64,000 bases of DNA from Phytopythium helicoides. Its lineage: Eukaryota > Oomycota > Peronosporomycetes > Pythiales > Pythiaceae. Where the stretch lies: positions 124,001-188,000 of the forward strand of contig JANFNE010000005.1 in NCBI GenBank assembly GCA_024867545.1, read 5' to 3'. Below, piece by piece: positions 10,198-20,561 of the stretch. The position numbers and the translations under genes were made by a program. The notes under the pieces were generated by a model. The model searched no databases and was not told the DNA's origin. It saw only the letters and a list, made by a program, of their open reading frames with translations. Each line of letters starts with the position of its first letter. Within the stretch, counting starts at the first letter, position 1.

Positions 10198-11328
10198 TTA
10201 CAGCGCATTGGGGACGCCAAGCGCGTTCACATAGCTCAGACATATATAGTACTGCTGCTCATCATCGCTCATAATATCGTCGGTGCGGCGGAAGTGGTTG
10301 TGGTGCAGGTCGTGGTGCAACAGCCAGGGAGGGAGCTGGGTTGCCTCTCGCTGGAATCGCCCCACGAGGTTGACACGAATGAGTCCACCACGATACAGCA
10401 TCACCTTCCTTGGTAGAACGAATTCTTGCAGTGTCATGTCGTTCTCCATCAAGTACACTGGCGAACTGTAGACGGGGACGACGTCGCGTTGCTCTCTTCG
10501 GAAAAAGTCAAATGACACTCGCTCTGGTGCAAATGCGGGACTCCCAGGCAAGCGGAACGCTCTATATGGCACGATCTGCATCCGCTCCACGAGGCAGTTG
10601 TCCAGCACGGCGTACTCGATAAAGTCATCAGTGACGGGGGTCGACGACGGCATACTGCTCCAGTAGCAGCAGGACGTGGGCGAAGTGTTGCATCCGCACT
10701 CGGTCTGCGCGCTCTCGAACAGACAACGCAGCGCCTCGGCGGCATCATTCTGGTCTTCAAGCTGCTGTCGGTCGAATGGCGAGCCGGTCTGCAGCTTGTA
10801 AATGGTCTTCCAGCACTGCGACGGCAGCAGCGTGTTGACTGGCGATTCGCAAGGCTGGTCGTATGACGAGCAGCCTGACAACAGCAGAGAGCAGTGAGAT
10901 GCTTATCGTGAGTTGCGTTTCAAGATGGAAGCCGATCGTACCGTGGACGTTGGCCAGCAGTCCATGGACCATTTGGACCGGGATGCTGGCTGAGAAGCAT
11001 GCCAGACGCTTCCATCGGCGTCTGACGTCGTCCGCGAGCTGCTCCGTGTCCGTCGCGGTCTCATTCAGCGTCGGCAGCGGCGTCTCGAGCATCGGGTCGC
11101 TTCCGTCAAGCACGACCCGCTCCATTGTCACCTGACGCCAGTATCCTGCATGTCCACGACAGCACGCATCAGCATGATGGGCTGAGCGAGTTGAAGCTGT
11201 CAATGTGTACCTGACGCGCCGACTCGATGCCTCGCGTCTTTGCTCGTCCTCTCGAGCCTGTGGACGCTCTCATGGTCCAGGAAGCCGAGCACGAGCCCGA
11301 GCACGGCGCGGGGCAGTTCGATCGCCAT
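10198..11328 (-). CDS. F-box protein, At4g00755-like
   Basis: Exons 11211-11328, 10942-11145 and 10198-10874 (332 aa; introns 65 and 67 nt). The first about 40 residues form an F-box (LPRAVLGLVLGFLDHESVHRLERTSKDAR), which binds Skp1 in SCF ubiquitin ligases. The rest resembles the C-terminal region of the plant F-box family typified by At4g00755: a fold with YAVLDNCLVERMQIVPYRAF, a LPRKVMLYRGGLIRVNLVGR strand pair and a closing YYICLSYVNALGV. The Cys-rich block (ECGCNTSPTSCCYWSS) may be an insertion. The likely role is substrate choice for ubiquitination; the target is unknown. The start is the ATG just before the F-box; the frame is open further upstream but rich in Arg/Ala and unlikely to be coding. 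Confidence 0.8.
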
Positions 11329-11884
11329 CGTCGCCGCTCGCCGCCAATTGCCAACTGGCCGCGGCCTCCAAGCGGGGCGATGCCGCCGTTGGGCCCGACA
11401 GACAGAACCAGTGCGGCCGCTCTGCTTGGCGCACACGCGTGCAAGTCGCCGACTGCGGTCGGCCGAGTCGACGCGAGAGAAAGACGAGGCCGCGAGCGGA
11501 TCCCGCCCGCCGTGTCTCGCGCAGACGCAACGGAGATCGCCGCCTCGCCGGCCGCGGGGGAGGAGCTCCCCATCGATCAGGAGCTCCTCCAGCTGGGCAA
11601 TCAATCAAGTTGCGCGCCGTCACCAGCTGACGGCGCGGCGTCACACGCGCGCTGGTGGCCGCGAGCCGAGCTGCTCATGGGACATGGAGCGCCCCGAGAT
11701 TCCTGCGCGCGCCGGCCAGTGGTTCCGTGCAGGCGCGGGGCCTCGCGGTGACGCGGACGGCTGGGGCGTCGCCAGTGGAGTGGCGCCACGGCTGAGTCAC
11801 GAGTTCGAGCCCAGGTGGGAGGACCCTCCTCATGACTGCGACACGGGTTGGCTGCTGCGATTGCTCACTCGAGGCGGAGCAACA

Positions 11885-11916
<32 letters not shown>

Positions 11917-12299
11917 GGGATCGCATGGACGCGAGTGACCACGTGGACGTATGCTCCCCGTCAGCCGTTTGGATGAATACGCGGGCAGATGCTTGAAGCA
12001 GCGGCCGCATGGCCTCAGGTATCAAGTCCGCTTCCTGCAGCTGGATTCCTCGTGCCACGCCACCTGCTTCAGCCTGCCACGCTGCGCTGCGACTAGCAAG
12101 CCGAGCGGACTCCACATCCAGCGATCTTGATGGCGTCGCCATGCTCAGGAGGCTGGTGAGACTGAGTTCGCGCGCGTCACACGTGGTGTCGTCGTGTCAT
12201 GGCACGCCTCGCTTCGTGGACTAAAGTGGTCCCACTATCGAGGCGAACCCATTGACCACGACGGGCGTTCTCTCCCCCTCGACGCTGTGCTGACAAGCA
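11329..12299. other. intergenic region between divergent F-box and kinase genes
   Basis: 971 bp, GC-rich. Open frames on both strands are Arg/Ala/Pro-rich compositional frames without recognisable domains. Contains the GCAG tetranucleotide repeat listed separately. No tRNA or mobile element is seen. Confidence 0.6.
11886..11914. repeat. tetranucleotide microsatellite (GGCA)n, about 7 units
   Basis: A pure run of seven GGCA/GCAG units between two divergent genes, followed by a short G run. A likely length-variable marker. Confidence 0.95.
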
Positions 12300-15200
12300 A
12301 TGGGCGACGCCTTCGCCAACGTCGTCAGAGGGCTGACAGCAGAGGCACTAAGCTCGCTGCGAGCCCAGTGCGACGTTGCCGATCAATCACTAACACAGAG
12401 AGCCATCTTCCGCGGGCTCTTGGACCATCTCGCGCTGCTCAATTGCAGCGAAGGTGCCTACGTGGATGAAGTGCACGATGTAGTAATCCACATCGTGAGG
12501 GCAGTGCAGAGCGCGCTGCAAGCTGAACGCAGCGTCACGCAGAGCTCCAACGTGTCAATCGAAGACGAAGACAGCCAACGGAATCAATGGGAGCGCGACA
12601 AACTCCGGGAGCTCGTTCTGGCGCCGTTCCGAGCGCAGTACGCCCGCGCGCTCCATGAACGCGTTGCTCGCGTCATGCACAATACTCATCGATCTCCTGA
12701 TGAGCCAGAGGAAGAGAAACCAGGGTGGTTTTTCAACAAGCCAAAGTGGAGACACAAGAAGAAGCACAGCCACATCGACGATCAGGAGAACCTGGGCAAA
12801 TGGAAATCGCAATGGGCGGCAGACTGTAGTGCTCAACTGTTCGCTTACCACTCACTCCTAGATCGCCTCGAAATGGGCGAACATGGTTCTGAGAATGCCG
12901 AAGTCGAAGATCGATGCGCACTTGCCAGACACGTCATCTCTCAAATCCTACTTGAGCGCTACCAGACTCTTCTAGATGATGATCACCGCCAACTCTTGAA
13001 GCGAGCTCATCAAATACTTCACCACACAAACTGCTCTAATCGAGCTCATAGGCTAGTATCCGAAGACGAGCAAGAACGTTGGCGCGTACTCGCGGCAACC
13101 ATCAAGGGACAAACGTGGCATTCCATTTATGAGCCCGAGAGAGACCGCAAACGCTCGTCTTTGTGGGGCTCGGGGACAAGCGTATTATCATCGGGAAGCG
13201 CAGAAGGAGGTGCATTGACCGCAGCTTCTCGGAGATGGCTTGTTCCCGCCCACGAAGTCGACTTCCGAGACGATCTGGTTGATCTGCTCACTGACTACAC
13301 TCGCCGATCAAGGGGGCTTGTTGGTCGGTGGTTAGAATCGGATGTGCTTTTCAAGCCCATCCAGTCTGATATCAGTGCAGTACTATTGAGTAATGAAGCT
13401 TCGCCTCTGGCGTTGGAAATCGAGCAATGGTACCGGCTTAGCCACCCCAACGTGGCTAAGCTGTTCGGAGTGTATTTTGACGGGCAGCGAGGATACTGCG
13501 TGTGTGAGTATGAAGAATGGAACGCACTCGACGAGTTCGCACAGTTTGCCGATGATTCTGAGGTATGGGAACTGCTCTTTGATGCCGCCCTCGGTCTTCA
13601 ATTTCTACATGCTTCTGGTATCGCCCACGGTAACTTGAGATCACTTAGCATTATGGTGGCTGCAGACGGGTTGGGCCATATTGATGGCATCGGTACACGA
13701 GCAAGCATACTTGACAATTCCGGGCTTGTCGAATATTGTTTTGATGAAGAAAAAGTACAGTGGGCTGCACCAGAGTGCCTTCGCGGTGCTTCAGGATCTT
13801 TTGAATCCGATATATATTCGTTTGGAATCGTGATAATTTCTCATTTCTGCAAGCCAGGTCAGTCGCCCTGGGGAGACTCCGAGCTATCGTTAGAGATGGC
13901 AGACCAAATTGCGCAAAATGGAATGCTTCCGCATCGCCCAGACGTGCTGAATGACAATGAATGGTCGCTTTTGATCGAGATGTGTGCCTTCAATCCTACT
14001 GAAAGACCAACAATATCCGCTGTGATCAACCGCATTCGTGAGATCATTCAAAGCCTTCAAACAGAGTCAGACAAGTCGAGTTGGACAGCAACTTCGCACG
14101 AAAAACGACAGACATGGGGGCACATTTTCAGGGCGGCGACGGATCTTCAATATCGCCACGAGGAGTTGAATGCGTTCTTTGGAGTCCTTTCAAGTCTGGA
14201 CGAGATACTTCTTATTCGAAGCGGTTCTAACGATAATGAGCAAGCTATGAGGCCTGATATCGTTTTCCCAACCCGGGAGGCTGCACTTCACGCTGCAGCT
14301 GTGGGGCACCTTTCGCGACGTTGGCGCGCCCCGGAAACGCTACCAGAAGTAAATAGCAATTCAGTAGCCCTTGATTTGCCTGCAAAGTTTGCGGCTGACG
14401 TATATTCGTTCGGTATTCGGATAATCGAAGCGTTGACGCGAGATTACGCGTGGGGGCGAAGAACGCCTGATCTAGTCGCTGGCGAGGCAATTATTCACGG
14501 CCGATTGCCGCGAAAACCAAGAGTATTTACCTTAAGACAGTGGAGCCTAATTGAGAGAATGTGCACACTGGACCCCGAGGCTCGACCATCAATGGCAGAG
14601 GTTGTACAGCAACTGCAGCAGTTTGCGTACACCAAAGAAACCAATAATCTTGAAAAATCCAGAAGTAATAGCACTGAACAGTCCAACACGACCGAAGAAG
14701 GAAGTGAAGATAGCAACTGGGTCGACTCAAGCGGTAGTGAATCTGTGGATGACCTCATTTCAAATATCCAGGAGCTTCTTGAACGAACCCCCGATCTCAA
14801 TGTCGAGGCTAACCGGCAAGTATTGGTGCGGCTGACGAGTATTTATGAGCGCGGGCTTCTTGATACTCGCTCGGAAAATGCGGATGGTACAATCGCTTTC
14901 CACGATGTGCTGAAGCGCTTTTGGAAATTTCTCTCTCAGAACGCAGGAAAAGGCTTTAGAAGCGATGCAAGTAGCTGCAGCAGCGAGTCCTTTCCGGATT
15001 TTGAGTGGTCATCCAGCTCCACGGTGGCCTCTGCGGGTCGAAGCTATCTCCGGAGCAACTTCGTGTTCCATCGCCTTCTCGACGAAGTGATCGCCAAACT
15101 TCATATCAACCCAGACTGCTTATCAGATGTTTCGTTATTTCGACAAATGCATGACTGGAGATCACAATGGCACACCTTACGCTCCAGCCAGCTTCACCAA

Positions 15201-16178
15201 CCGATCCAACCATTGTCAAGAGAGCCTTCAATTGAACTCGAAACCGAAGGTAATGACATTGACGGCACCGATAAAGAGCTACCTGCATGGTTTGTTTATC
15301 CATTCGACGTCGATATCAACGAGCTTGAACTTCTTGGTCGTGGTTCGTTTGGCTCTGTGCACAAGGCTGTATGGTCGGGGGCGTCTGTGGTTGTCAAGAA
15401 AATACTGTCGGTGTTTGAAAGCGCAGAACAGCGTGCTCTATTTTACCAAGAAGTTGGCATTTGGTACCGACTGCATCACCCACATATTATCAAACTTTAT
15501 GGTGCCTGTCACGTTGGGCAACCGTTCTTTGTTTGTGAGTATGCATCATTTGGACGACTCGACCGGTACCTGGTGCACCGCGAGCGACAACATTTGCAAT
15601 TCCAAGACAAAAACGAATCTAATTTTTCTCGTGTTCGCCTTGCGTGGGTAAAAATCTGTGAGGCAGCTCGCGGTCTTCAGTACCTCCATGAGCGTGGTAT
15701 CGTGCACGCTGACTTGAAATGCGACAATATTCTCGTGGCGATGGATGGCAAAGCCAAGCTTTCGGACTTTGGTCTGAGTCGAGTCGTCAACCGGAAGTAC
15801 CCCAATACTCGGGGCGATCGGCCGAAATCACCAAGCGCACACCCGGGACTTGGCGCGATACGCTGGAAAGCACCTGAAATACTGTTTGGCGAGTCCCCAA
15901 GGCGCGCGTCGGATATTTATTCGCTTGGTATGTGCCTCATTGAGGCTGTGACTGGTATGTACCCGTGGGGAAACTCGGTTCCCGACTCTGCCGTCGCAGT
16001 CCATGTCAAAAAAGGGTGCCTCCCGCTTCAACCTCCCGAATTTTCTGATGCTGAGTGGTCTCTCGTGCGAGCCATGTGCCAATTCAATGCAAATGATCGC
16101 CTTCACAGCGCCGACGTTGTCAAGGCTCTCTCGAAACGCGTGGAGCTCGACCAGCTCTCGACCTCGGTCTTTGCTTAG
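12300..16178 (+). CDS. large intronless protein with one active-looking TKL kinase domain and two pseudokinase regions
   Basis: 1292 aa, single exon. Residues 1-320 are helical without a known domain. A first pseudokinase (about 340-590) keeps DIYSFG and ERPTISAVI, but its catalytic loop reads HGNLRSLSI and the DFG position is IDGIG. A second region (about 670-770) keeps only a C-lobe (WRAPETL, DVYSFGIRIIEAL, ARPSMAEVV). The third domain (about 1008-1285) has the glycine loop GRGSFGSVHKAVW (1013), VVVKK, HADLKCDNILV (about 1135; HRD becomes HAD, as in many oomycete TKL kinases) and DFGLSR (1156). It is probably a Ser/Thr or dual-specificity kinase whose duplicated domains regulate it. A Ser-rich acidic linker (about 780-820) separates regions two and three. 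No membrane segment is seen. Confidence 0.9.
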   Translation: MGDAFANVVRGLTAEALSSLRAQCDVADQSLTQRAIFRGLLDHLALLNCSEGAYVDEVHDVVIHIVRAVQSALQAERSVTQSSNVSIEDEDSQRNQWERDKLRELVLAPFRAQYARALHERVARVMHNTHRSPDEPEEEKPGWFFNKPKWRHKKKHSHIDDQENLGKWKSQWAADCSAQLFAYHSLLDRLEMGEHGSENAEVEDRCALARHVISQILLERYQTLLDDDHRQLLKRAHQILHHTNCSNRAHRLVSEDEQERWRVLAATIKGQTWHSIYEPERDRKRSSLWGSGTSVLSSGSAEGGALTAASRRWLVPAHEVDFRDDLVDLLTDYTRRSRGLVGRWLESDVLFKPIQSDISAVLLSNEASPLALEIEQWYRLSHPNVAKLFGVYFDGQRGYCVCEYEEWNALDEFAQFADDSEVWELLFDAALGLQFLHASGIAHGNLRSLSIMVAADGLGHIDGIGTRASILDNSGLVEYCFDEEKVQWAAPECLRGASGSFESDIYSFGIVIISHFCKPGQSPWGDSELSLEMADQIAQNGMLPHRPDVLNDNEWSLLIEMCAFNPTERPTISAVINRIREIIQSLQTESDKSSWTATSHEKRQTWGHIFRAATDLQYRHEELNAFFGVLSSLDEILLIRSGSNDNEQAMRPDIVFPTREAALHAAAVGHLSRRWRAPETLPEVNSNSVALDLPAKFAADVYSFGIRIIEALTRDYAWGRRTPDLVAGEAIIHGRLPRKPRVFTLRQWSLIERMCTLDPEARPSMAEVVQQLQQFAYTKETNNLEKSRSNSTEQSNTTEEGSEDSNWVDSSGSESVDDLISNIQELLERTPDLNVEANRQVLVRLTSIYERGLLDTRSENADGTIAFHDVLKRFWKFLSQNAGKGFRSDASSCSSESFPDFEWSSSSTVASAGRSYLRSNFVFHRLLDEVIAKLHINPDCLSDVSLFRQMHDWRSQWHTLRSSQLHQPIQPLSREPSIELETEGNDIDGTDKELPAWFVYPFDVDINELELLGRGSFGSVHKAVWSGASVVVKKILSVFESAEQRALFYQEVGIWYRLHHPHIIKLYGACHVGQPFFVCEYASFGRLDRYLVHRERQHLQFQDKNESNFSRVRLAWVKICEAARGLQYLHERGIVHADLKCDNILVAMDGKAKLSDFGLSRVVNRKYPNTRGDRPKSPSAHPGLGAIRWKAPEILFGESPRRASDIYSLGMCLIEAVTGMYPWGNSVPDSAVAVHVKKGCLPLQPPEFSDAEWSLVRAMCQFNANDRLHSADVVKALSKRVELDQLSTSVFA

Positions 16179-16691
16179 ATGACACTCATCACGTCGAATG
16201 GTTCTTAGAAGACTATCGAGTAGACCAAAGATAGGCTCTGCGATTTTTCTCGAGAGTCAATTTTCGGGCGTCTAACTAATCCACGAGACCTCGATCATCG
16301 CCATCACATCATCCATTCCAAAGGTTCATGCTCGCTGGGATCGGCTTCAACAACTGTATGTACTTCAACATGGCTACATCAGGTTTACGTGGTTTGCGAT
16401 GTTTTGGTAATCGCCATCTATGATTGGCGGGTAACACTTCCATTTCACCCAATAGAATGTCTCAATTGGGCTTCGTCAATTGCGCTGATTGGCCCGCGCG
16501 GCCCCTCGTAAGCGACCCGGCGCAGCGCACGCTGATTGGTCGTTATCTCGTCAGACCCGACCCGGGTTTGCGCATCAACCCGCTCATCCGCGTACGTCAG
16601 CCACTCTGCTTATGTCAGCCACTCTCCAAATCGAAGAGCTCCGCTCAACCTCAAGCTCCGATCCGATCGCCTCCCAGCTCTCAGCTCTCCA
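16179..16691. other. intergenic region
   Basis: 513 bp between the kinase stop and the first oxidoreductase start. A repeated run of GTCAGCCACTCT-like sequence occurs near 16600-16625. No gene is recognised. Confidence 0.5.
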
Positions 16692-17818
16692 ATGCCGCCC
16701 TTCCGCGTCGTCCAAGTGCGTCAGTACTCGCCCGACTTCCGCGCGGCCACCGAGATCGTGACGCGCGCACAGCTGCCGGAGCCATCGGCGGGCCGCGTGG
16801 TGGTCAAGAACCGCTTCCTGGGCGTCAATGCCACCGACATCAACATCACCAACGGCAGTCGCGGCGGCCACGCGCCGTTGCCGGTGCCCTGTGGTCTAGA
16901 TGGAGGTGCGCTGACCATCTAAGCAGCTTTTGTGCCGCACGATCTGACAGCCGTATGGTGTAATTAGCTGGAACGGTGGTCTCTGTCGGTCCTTCAGTTG
17001 CGGATTTCAAGGTTGGCGACGCAGTCGTGTACAAGCGTAGGTTAACGTGACGCAGATCCTCGATTGTGGTTCCTCATCTGACATTTGATGATTCAGAACT
17101 GGGAGCCTACGCCGAGTATGTCGAGTTGGAAGCGTCAAAGGCGACCAAGATCCCTGAGCTCACACCAAACGTGGTACCCCTCACAACGTGCGGTGTCTCC
17201 GCTTCACTTGCGCTTGAGAAGGCTGGAGACCTCAAGTCAAACGAAACCGTCTTCGTATCCGCTGCTGCAGGCGGAACCGGACAATTCGTCGTACAGCTCG
17301 CCAAGCTCGCTGGCAACCATGTCATCGCCATCTGCAGCAACGACGAGAAGGTGGAGTACCTCAAGTCTCTCGGAGCCGACCGTGTGATCAACTACAAGAA
17401 GGAGGATCTTGGTGCTGTGTTGAAGGCCGAGTACCCGAACGGTATTGATTTGGCGTTCGAGAGTGTGGGAGGGAAGATTTTCGAGACGGTGCTGGACAAC
17501 ATCGCTATCTTCGGTCGCATTGTAGTATTTGGCGGTGTGGCTCACTACAAGGGTGACAAGGGTGAGGAGCCTCAGTATGGTTTCCAGCAGAACCGTAAGA
17601 TGCAGCTGCGATCGGCCTCCCTCCGCGGCTTCTTCGCCACACACTACACCAAGTTCTTCTCCGAGCACATGCAGAAGCTGCTGTCTCTCGTGAACGAGGG
17701 CAAGCTCAAGCCCGGCGTGGACCCGACAGAGTTCAAGGGACTCGAAAGCATCCCGGACGCAATTGATCGACTCTACAGCCAGCAGAACATCGGCAAGCTG
17801 GTCATCCAACTCGAGTAG
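16692..17818 (+). CDS. zinc-type/quinone oxidoreductase, MDR superfamily (tandem copy 1)
   Basis: Exons 16692-16905, 16968-17036 and 17097-17818 (334 aa; introns 62 and 60 nt). NADPH-dependent MDR enzyme of the quinone oxidoreductase/prostaglandin reductase type. The GroES-like N-terminal half includes GVNATDINITNG and GAGTVVSVG. The Rossmann half has the nucleotide motif AAAGGTGQFVVQLAKLAG, the alanine-rich start SASLALEKAGDL, and GADRVINYK. No structural zinc Cys cluster is seen, which fits the quinone-reductase branch despite the family name. The substrate is unknown; reduction of quinones or activated double bonds is likely. Copy 2 follows 262 bp downstream on the same strand with the same three-exon structure. 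Codons 104-250 are identical in DNA to copy 2 (see repeat entries). Confidence 0.9.
17189..17628 (+). repeat. 440-bp tract identical to 18586-19025 (oxidoreductase copy 1)
   Basis: Base-for-base identical, by direct reading, to the same stretch of the neighbouring gene, while flanking exon sequence differs. Third positions are identical too, so the pattern is gene conversion rather than protein constraint. A second shared block of about 59 bp lies near the 3' end (from GAGTTCAAGGG). Confidence 0.9.
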
Positions 17819-18026
17819 GCCTAAGTATGCCAGATCACAGGTTACTCGTTGAAGCTGTGATGGCTGAAGCAGTGAATTGTACGTACCGTAATTTACGGTA
17901 TCAAAGTATCATGATTTGCAAACCCGGGTCATCATTTTATCTATTGATTTGTATACAAAATGGGTCATTCGACCCGTTTTTCCAAAGCCCACCCGTAGCT
18001 CCTCGGTGCCGCACTCTCCGCTCATG

Positions 18027-18042
18027 GCTCATTCCTCAAGTT
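18027..18042 (+). promoter_or_regulatory. oomycete initiator (Inr) element
   Basis: GCTCATTCCTCAAGTT matches the oomycete Inr consensus GCTCATTYYNCAWTTT at all but one or two positions. It lies about 40 bp upstream of the copy 2 start codon, the usual distance. Confidence 0.7.
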
Positions 18043-18080
18043 GCCGCCCAGCCGCCAGAGCTCGAGTTCGCCAGCCAGCC

Positions 18081-19212
18081 ATGCCGTCGTACCGCGTCGT
18101 CCAGGTGCACACGTATTCGCCCGACTTCCGCGCGGCTACCGAGATCATCGAGCGGCCGGAGCTGCCGACGCCCGCGGCGGGCCACGTGCTGGTCAAGAAC
18201 AGCTTCCTGGGGATCAACGCCACCGACATCAACATCACCAACGGCGGCTACGGCCGCGTGCCGCTGCCCATCAGCTGCGGCCTTGAGGCTGGTGAGGCGC
18301 TGTGGTTATTGGATGTGAGGTTTTGTAGTTGTGGAGGGGACTCATGTGTGCATTTGCAGCGGGAGTGGTGGCATCAGTGGGAGACGGTGTGACGGACGTC
18401 AAGGTCGGCGACGCGGTGACCTACCAGCGTGCGTTGCCACTTGCTTTCGTTGTTAATATAATTGATCTAGTGCTGAGATTGCTTGACATATAGAGCGCGG
18501 GGCTTTTGCAGAGTATCTCGAGGTTGAGGCGTCCAAGTTGCTCAAGCTGCCAGAACTGTCGCCAGACGTACTACCACTGACGATCTGCGGTGTCTCCGCT
18601 TCACTTGCGCTTGAGAAGGCTGGAGACCTCAAGTCAAACGAAACCGTCTTCGTATCCGCTGCTGCAGGCGGAACCGGACAATTCGTCGTACAGCTCGCCA
18701 AGCTCGCTGGCAACCATGTCATCGCCATCTGCAGCAACGACGAGAAGGTGGAGTACCTCAAGTCTCTCGGAGCCGACCGTGTGATCAACTACAAGAAGGA
18801 GGATCTTGGTGCTGTGTTGAAGGCCGAGTACCCGAACGGTATTGATTTGGCGTTCGAGAGTGTGGGAGGGAAGATTTTCGAGACGGTGCTGGACAACATC
18901 GCTATCTTCGGTCGCATTGTAGTATTTGGCGGTGTGGCTCACTACAAGGGTGACAAGGGTGAGGAGCCTCAGTATGGTTTCCAGCAGAACCGTAAGATGC
19001 AGCTGCGATCGGCCTCCCTCCGCGGTTTTTTGATGTTCCATTATGCGAAGGACGTTCCGGCGCACATCAACAAGCTCCTTGGCCTAATCAAGGAGGGAAA
19101 ACTTAAGGCTGGTATTGACCCAACCGAGTTCAAGGGACTCGAAAGCATCCCGGACGCAATTGATCGACTCTACAGCCAGCAGAATATCGGCAAGCTCGTC
19201 ATTCGCTTGTAA
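18081..19212 (+). CDS. zinc-type/quinone oxidoreductase, MDR superfamily (tandem copy 2)
   Basis: Exons 18081-18291, 18360-18428 and 18494-19212 (332 aa). Intron positions and phases match copy 1, so the pair arose by tandem duplication. The N-terminal half has diverged (VRQYSPDFRAATEIV in copy 1, VHTYSPDFRAATEII here), as has the segment after residue 250 (FLMFHYAKDVPAHINKLLGL here, FFATHYTKFFSEHMQKLLSL in copy 1). The Rossmann core between them is identical in DNA. The motifs are those of copy 1: AAAGGTGQFVVQLAKLAG for NAD(P)H and NATDINITNG in the catalytic half. Differences fall around the substrate pocket and C-terminus, so the copies may differ in substrate. An oomycete Inr precedes it. 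It converges on dioxygenase copy 1, 224 bp away. Confidence 0.9.
18586..19025 (+). repeat. 440-bp tract identical to 17189-17628 (oxidoreductase copy 2)
   Basis: Partner of the tract at 17189-17628, offset 1397 bp. It begins at TGCGGTGTCTCC and ends at CTCCGCGG in both copies, with clear divergence on either side. Confidence 0.9.
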
Positions 19213-19436
19213 GGATTGCAAAGTACGGTAGCGTTCAGGTCGGATGCAACTCGAAGGACACGCGGAAACACAAAATGCTTCGTGTTTGAACGTTACGACA
19301 CGGATGTGCTGCCCCCTTTTCGTCGTTCTCATTTACTCTTTCAGCCTGCAGAAAAAAATGCAAAAAACATGAAGTAGCAATTGAGAAGAGAACTGCAATA
19401 GCACCTTCATCCACAGATTTCAGACGACTCGTCCAT

Positions 19437-20561
19437 TCAAGCACGAGGTGGTCCAGGAGGAACCCCACCCCCGCCGCCGCCGCCGCCGCCGCCACCTCCA
19501 CCACCACTGACCACAATCCCTCCATTCTCAGTGTACTGCACCGCCGGAGTGATCGTCTCCGCACGAGTCATGTCCACACCGATCGAGATCCACGCCAAAA
19601 TGCCGTCGCTCACATCATCGCCCACAAGAACATACTCCATCACAGGATCAAAGCCAGTGGCAGCTTCGCCCTGAAGGATACCATCGTTCGCGTTCAGCAA
19701 GAGCTCTTGCGTGTTAGTCGAGTACGGACTCGTCTTCTCCACTTCCGTGATTAAGTCCTGGTCGAAGAACACCTGACCCACGTGCGACGAATACCCACCA
19801 GAGTACGTGTTGTTCTCCAGCAACGTGCCGTTGTAGGTTCCGAGCACGTGGATGTGGATCGCACGACCAGTGTAGTGACCCGGGAAGATGGTCGTGAAGG
19901 ATACCAAACCGTCCGCGTCCGTCGGCGACAACCCACGACCGAACGTCGCATTGATGTTTGAGGCCACCGAGCTATCGCCGTTGCCAGACGCGACTACACC
20001 CGAGTACACACCCGTGGCATTGCAATGCCAAAAGTCGATGTACAAGTTCTCGACAGGCTCGCACGTGTTCACGTCGACGATCTGGAGGTCGGCGTAGAGG
20101 TCCACACCCCTCTGGTCCTCGCGGATGTCGCTGCGCACAAACTCACCAGCCACGTAGTACGGACCCTGGGTTGCCTCAGGCTCCAGCACACACTTGACGT
20201 CCGAGCCAAACAGCTCACTCGCCGTCGTGTTAGCCGTCAGGCCCGTGCGGTTCGACAGATGGCTGGTGGCCAGCACGGTGTCGATGTCGAGGCGACGACG
20301 TTGTTGCTTCTCGGCACGTAGCTCACGGAGCTTGGCGGCACGGCGAGCGGCCGTGCGTTCTTGGAGCTTGCGGGTCGCGTCGGAGTTGGCGCAGTTCTCA
20401 AGCAGACGCTTGCTGTTGGCCATGAAGAGTTGGCGTTGGGCGAGTTGTTCTGGGGTCTTGGCGTGGTGTGCGGCTCCAGGGTGGGCTGACACGTTGTCGA
20501 TGAGTAGTTGGGAGTAGGTGGCGATGGCGGCGACCGCGAGGATAGCGAGGTGCTTGATCAT
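19437..20561 (-). CDS. secreted intradiol ring-cleavage dioxygenase-like protein (tandem copy 1, poly-Gly tail)
   Basis: 374 aa, single exon. A signal peptide (about 1-26, MIKHLAILAVAAIATYSQLL, ending near SAHP) is followed by an Arg/Lys-rich propeptide-like stretch (about 50-92, ending QQRRRLD, a possible processing site). The intradiol dioxygenase fold follows: EATQGPYYVAGE, DFWHCNATGVYSG, and GHYTGRAIHIHV, which supplies the Tyr and two His iron ligands typical of catechol 1,2-/protocatechuate 3,4-dioxygenases. These enzymes open aromatic rings between two hydroxyls; secreted relatives in fungi and oomycetes may act on plant phenolics. The C-terminus is about 14 glycines (GGC repeats) ending VPPGPPRA. 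It lacks the GPI-like tail of copy 2, though the next 100 bp encode a hydrophobic stretch in another frame. Several N-glycosylation sites are present. Confidence 0.88.
   Translation of the reverse strand: MIKHLAILAVAAIATYSQLLIDNVSAHPGAAHHAKTPEQLAQRQLFMANSKRLLENCANSDATRKLQERTAARRAAKLRELRAEKQQRRRLDIDTVLATSHLSNRTGLTANTTASELFGSDVKCVLEPEATQGPYYVAGEFVRSDIREDQRGVDLYADLQIVDVNTCEPVENLYIDFWHCNATGVYSGVVASGNGDSSVASNINATFGRGLSPTDADGLVSFTTIFPGHYTGRAIHIHVLGTYNGTLLENNTYSGGYSSHVGQVFFDQDLITEVEKTSPYSTNTQELLLNANDGILQGEAATGFDPVMEYVLVGDDVSDGILAWISIGVDMTRAETITPAVQYTENGGIVVSGGGGGGGGGGGGGGVPPGPPRA

Noticed and set aside
11227..11938. Overlapping plus-strand frames of 174 and 232 codons upstream of the kinase
   Set aside because: Low-complexity Arg/Ser/Pro composition, opposite the F-box exon, no family features.
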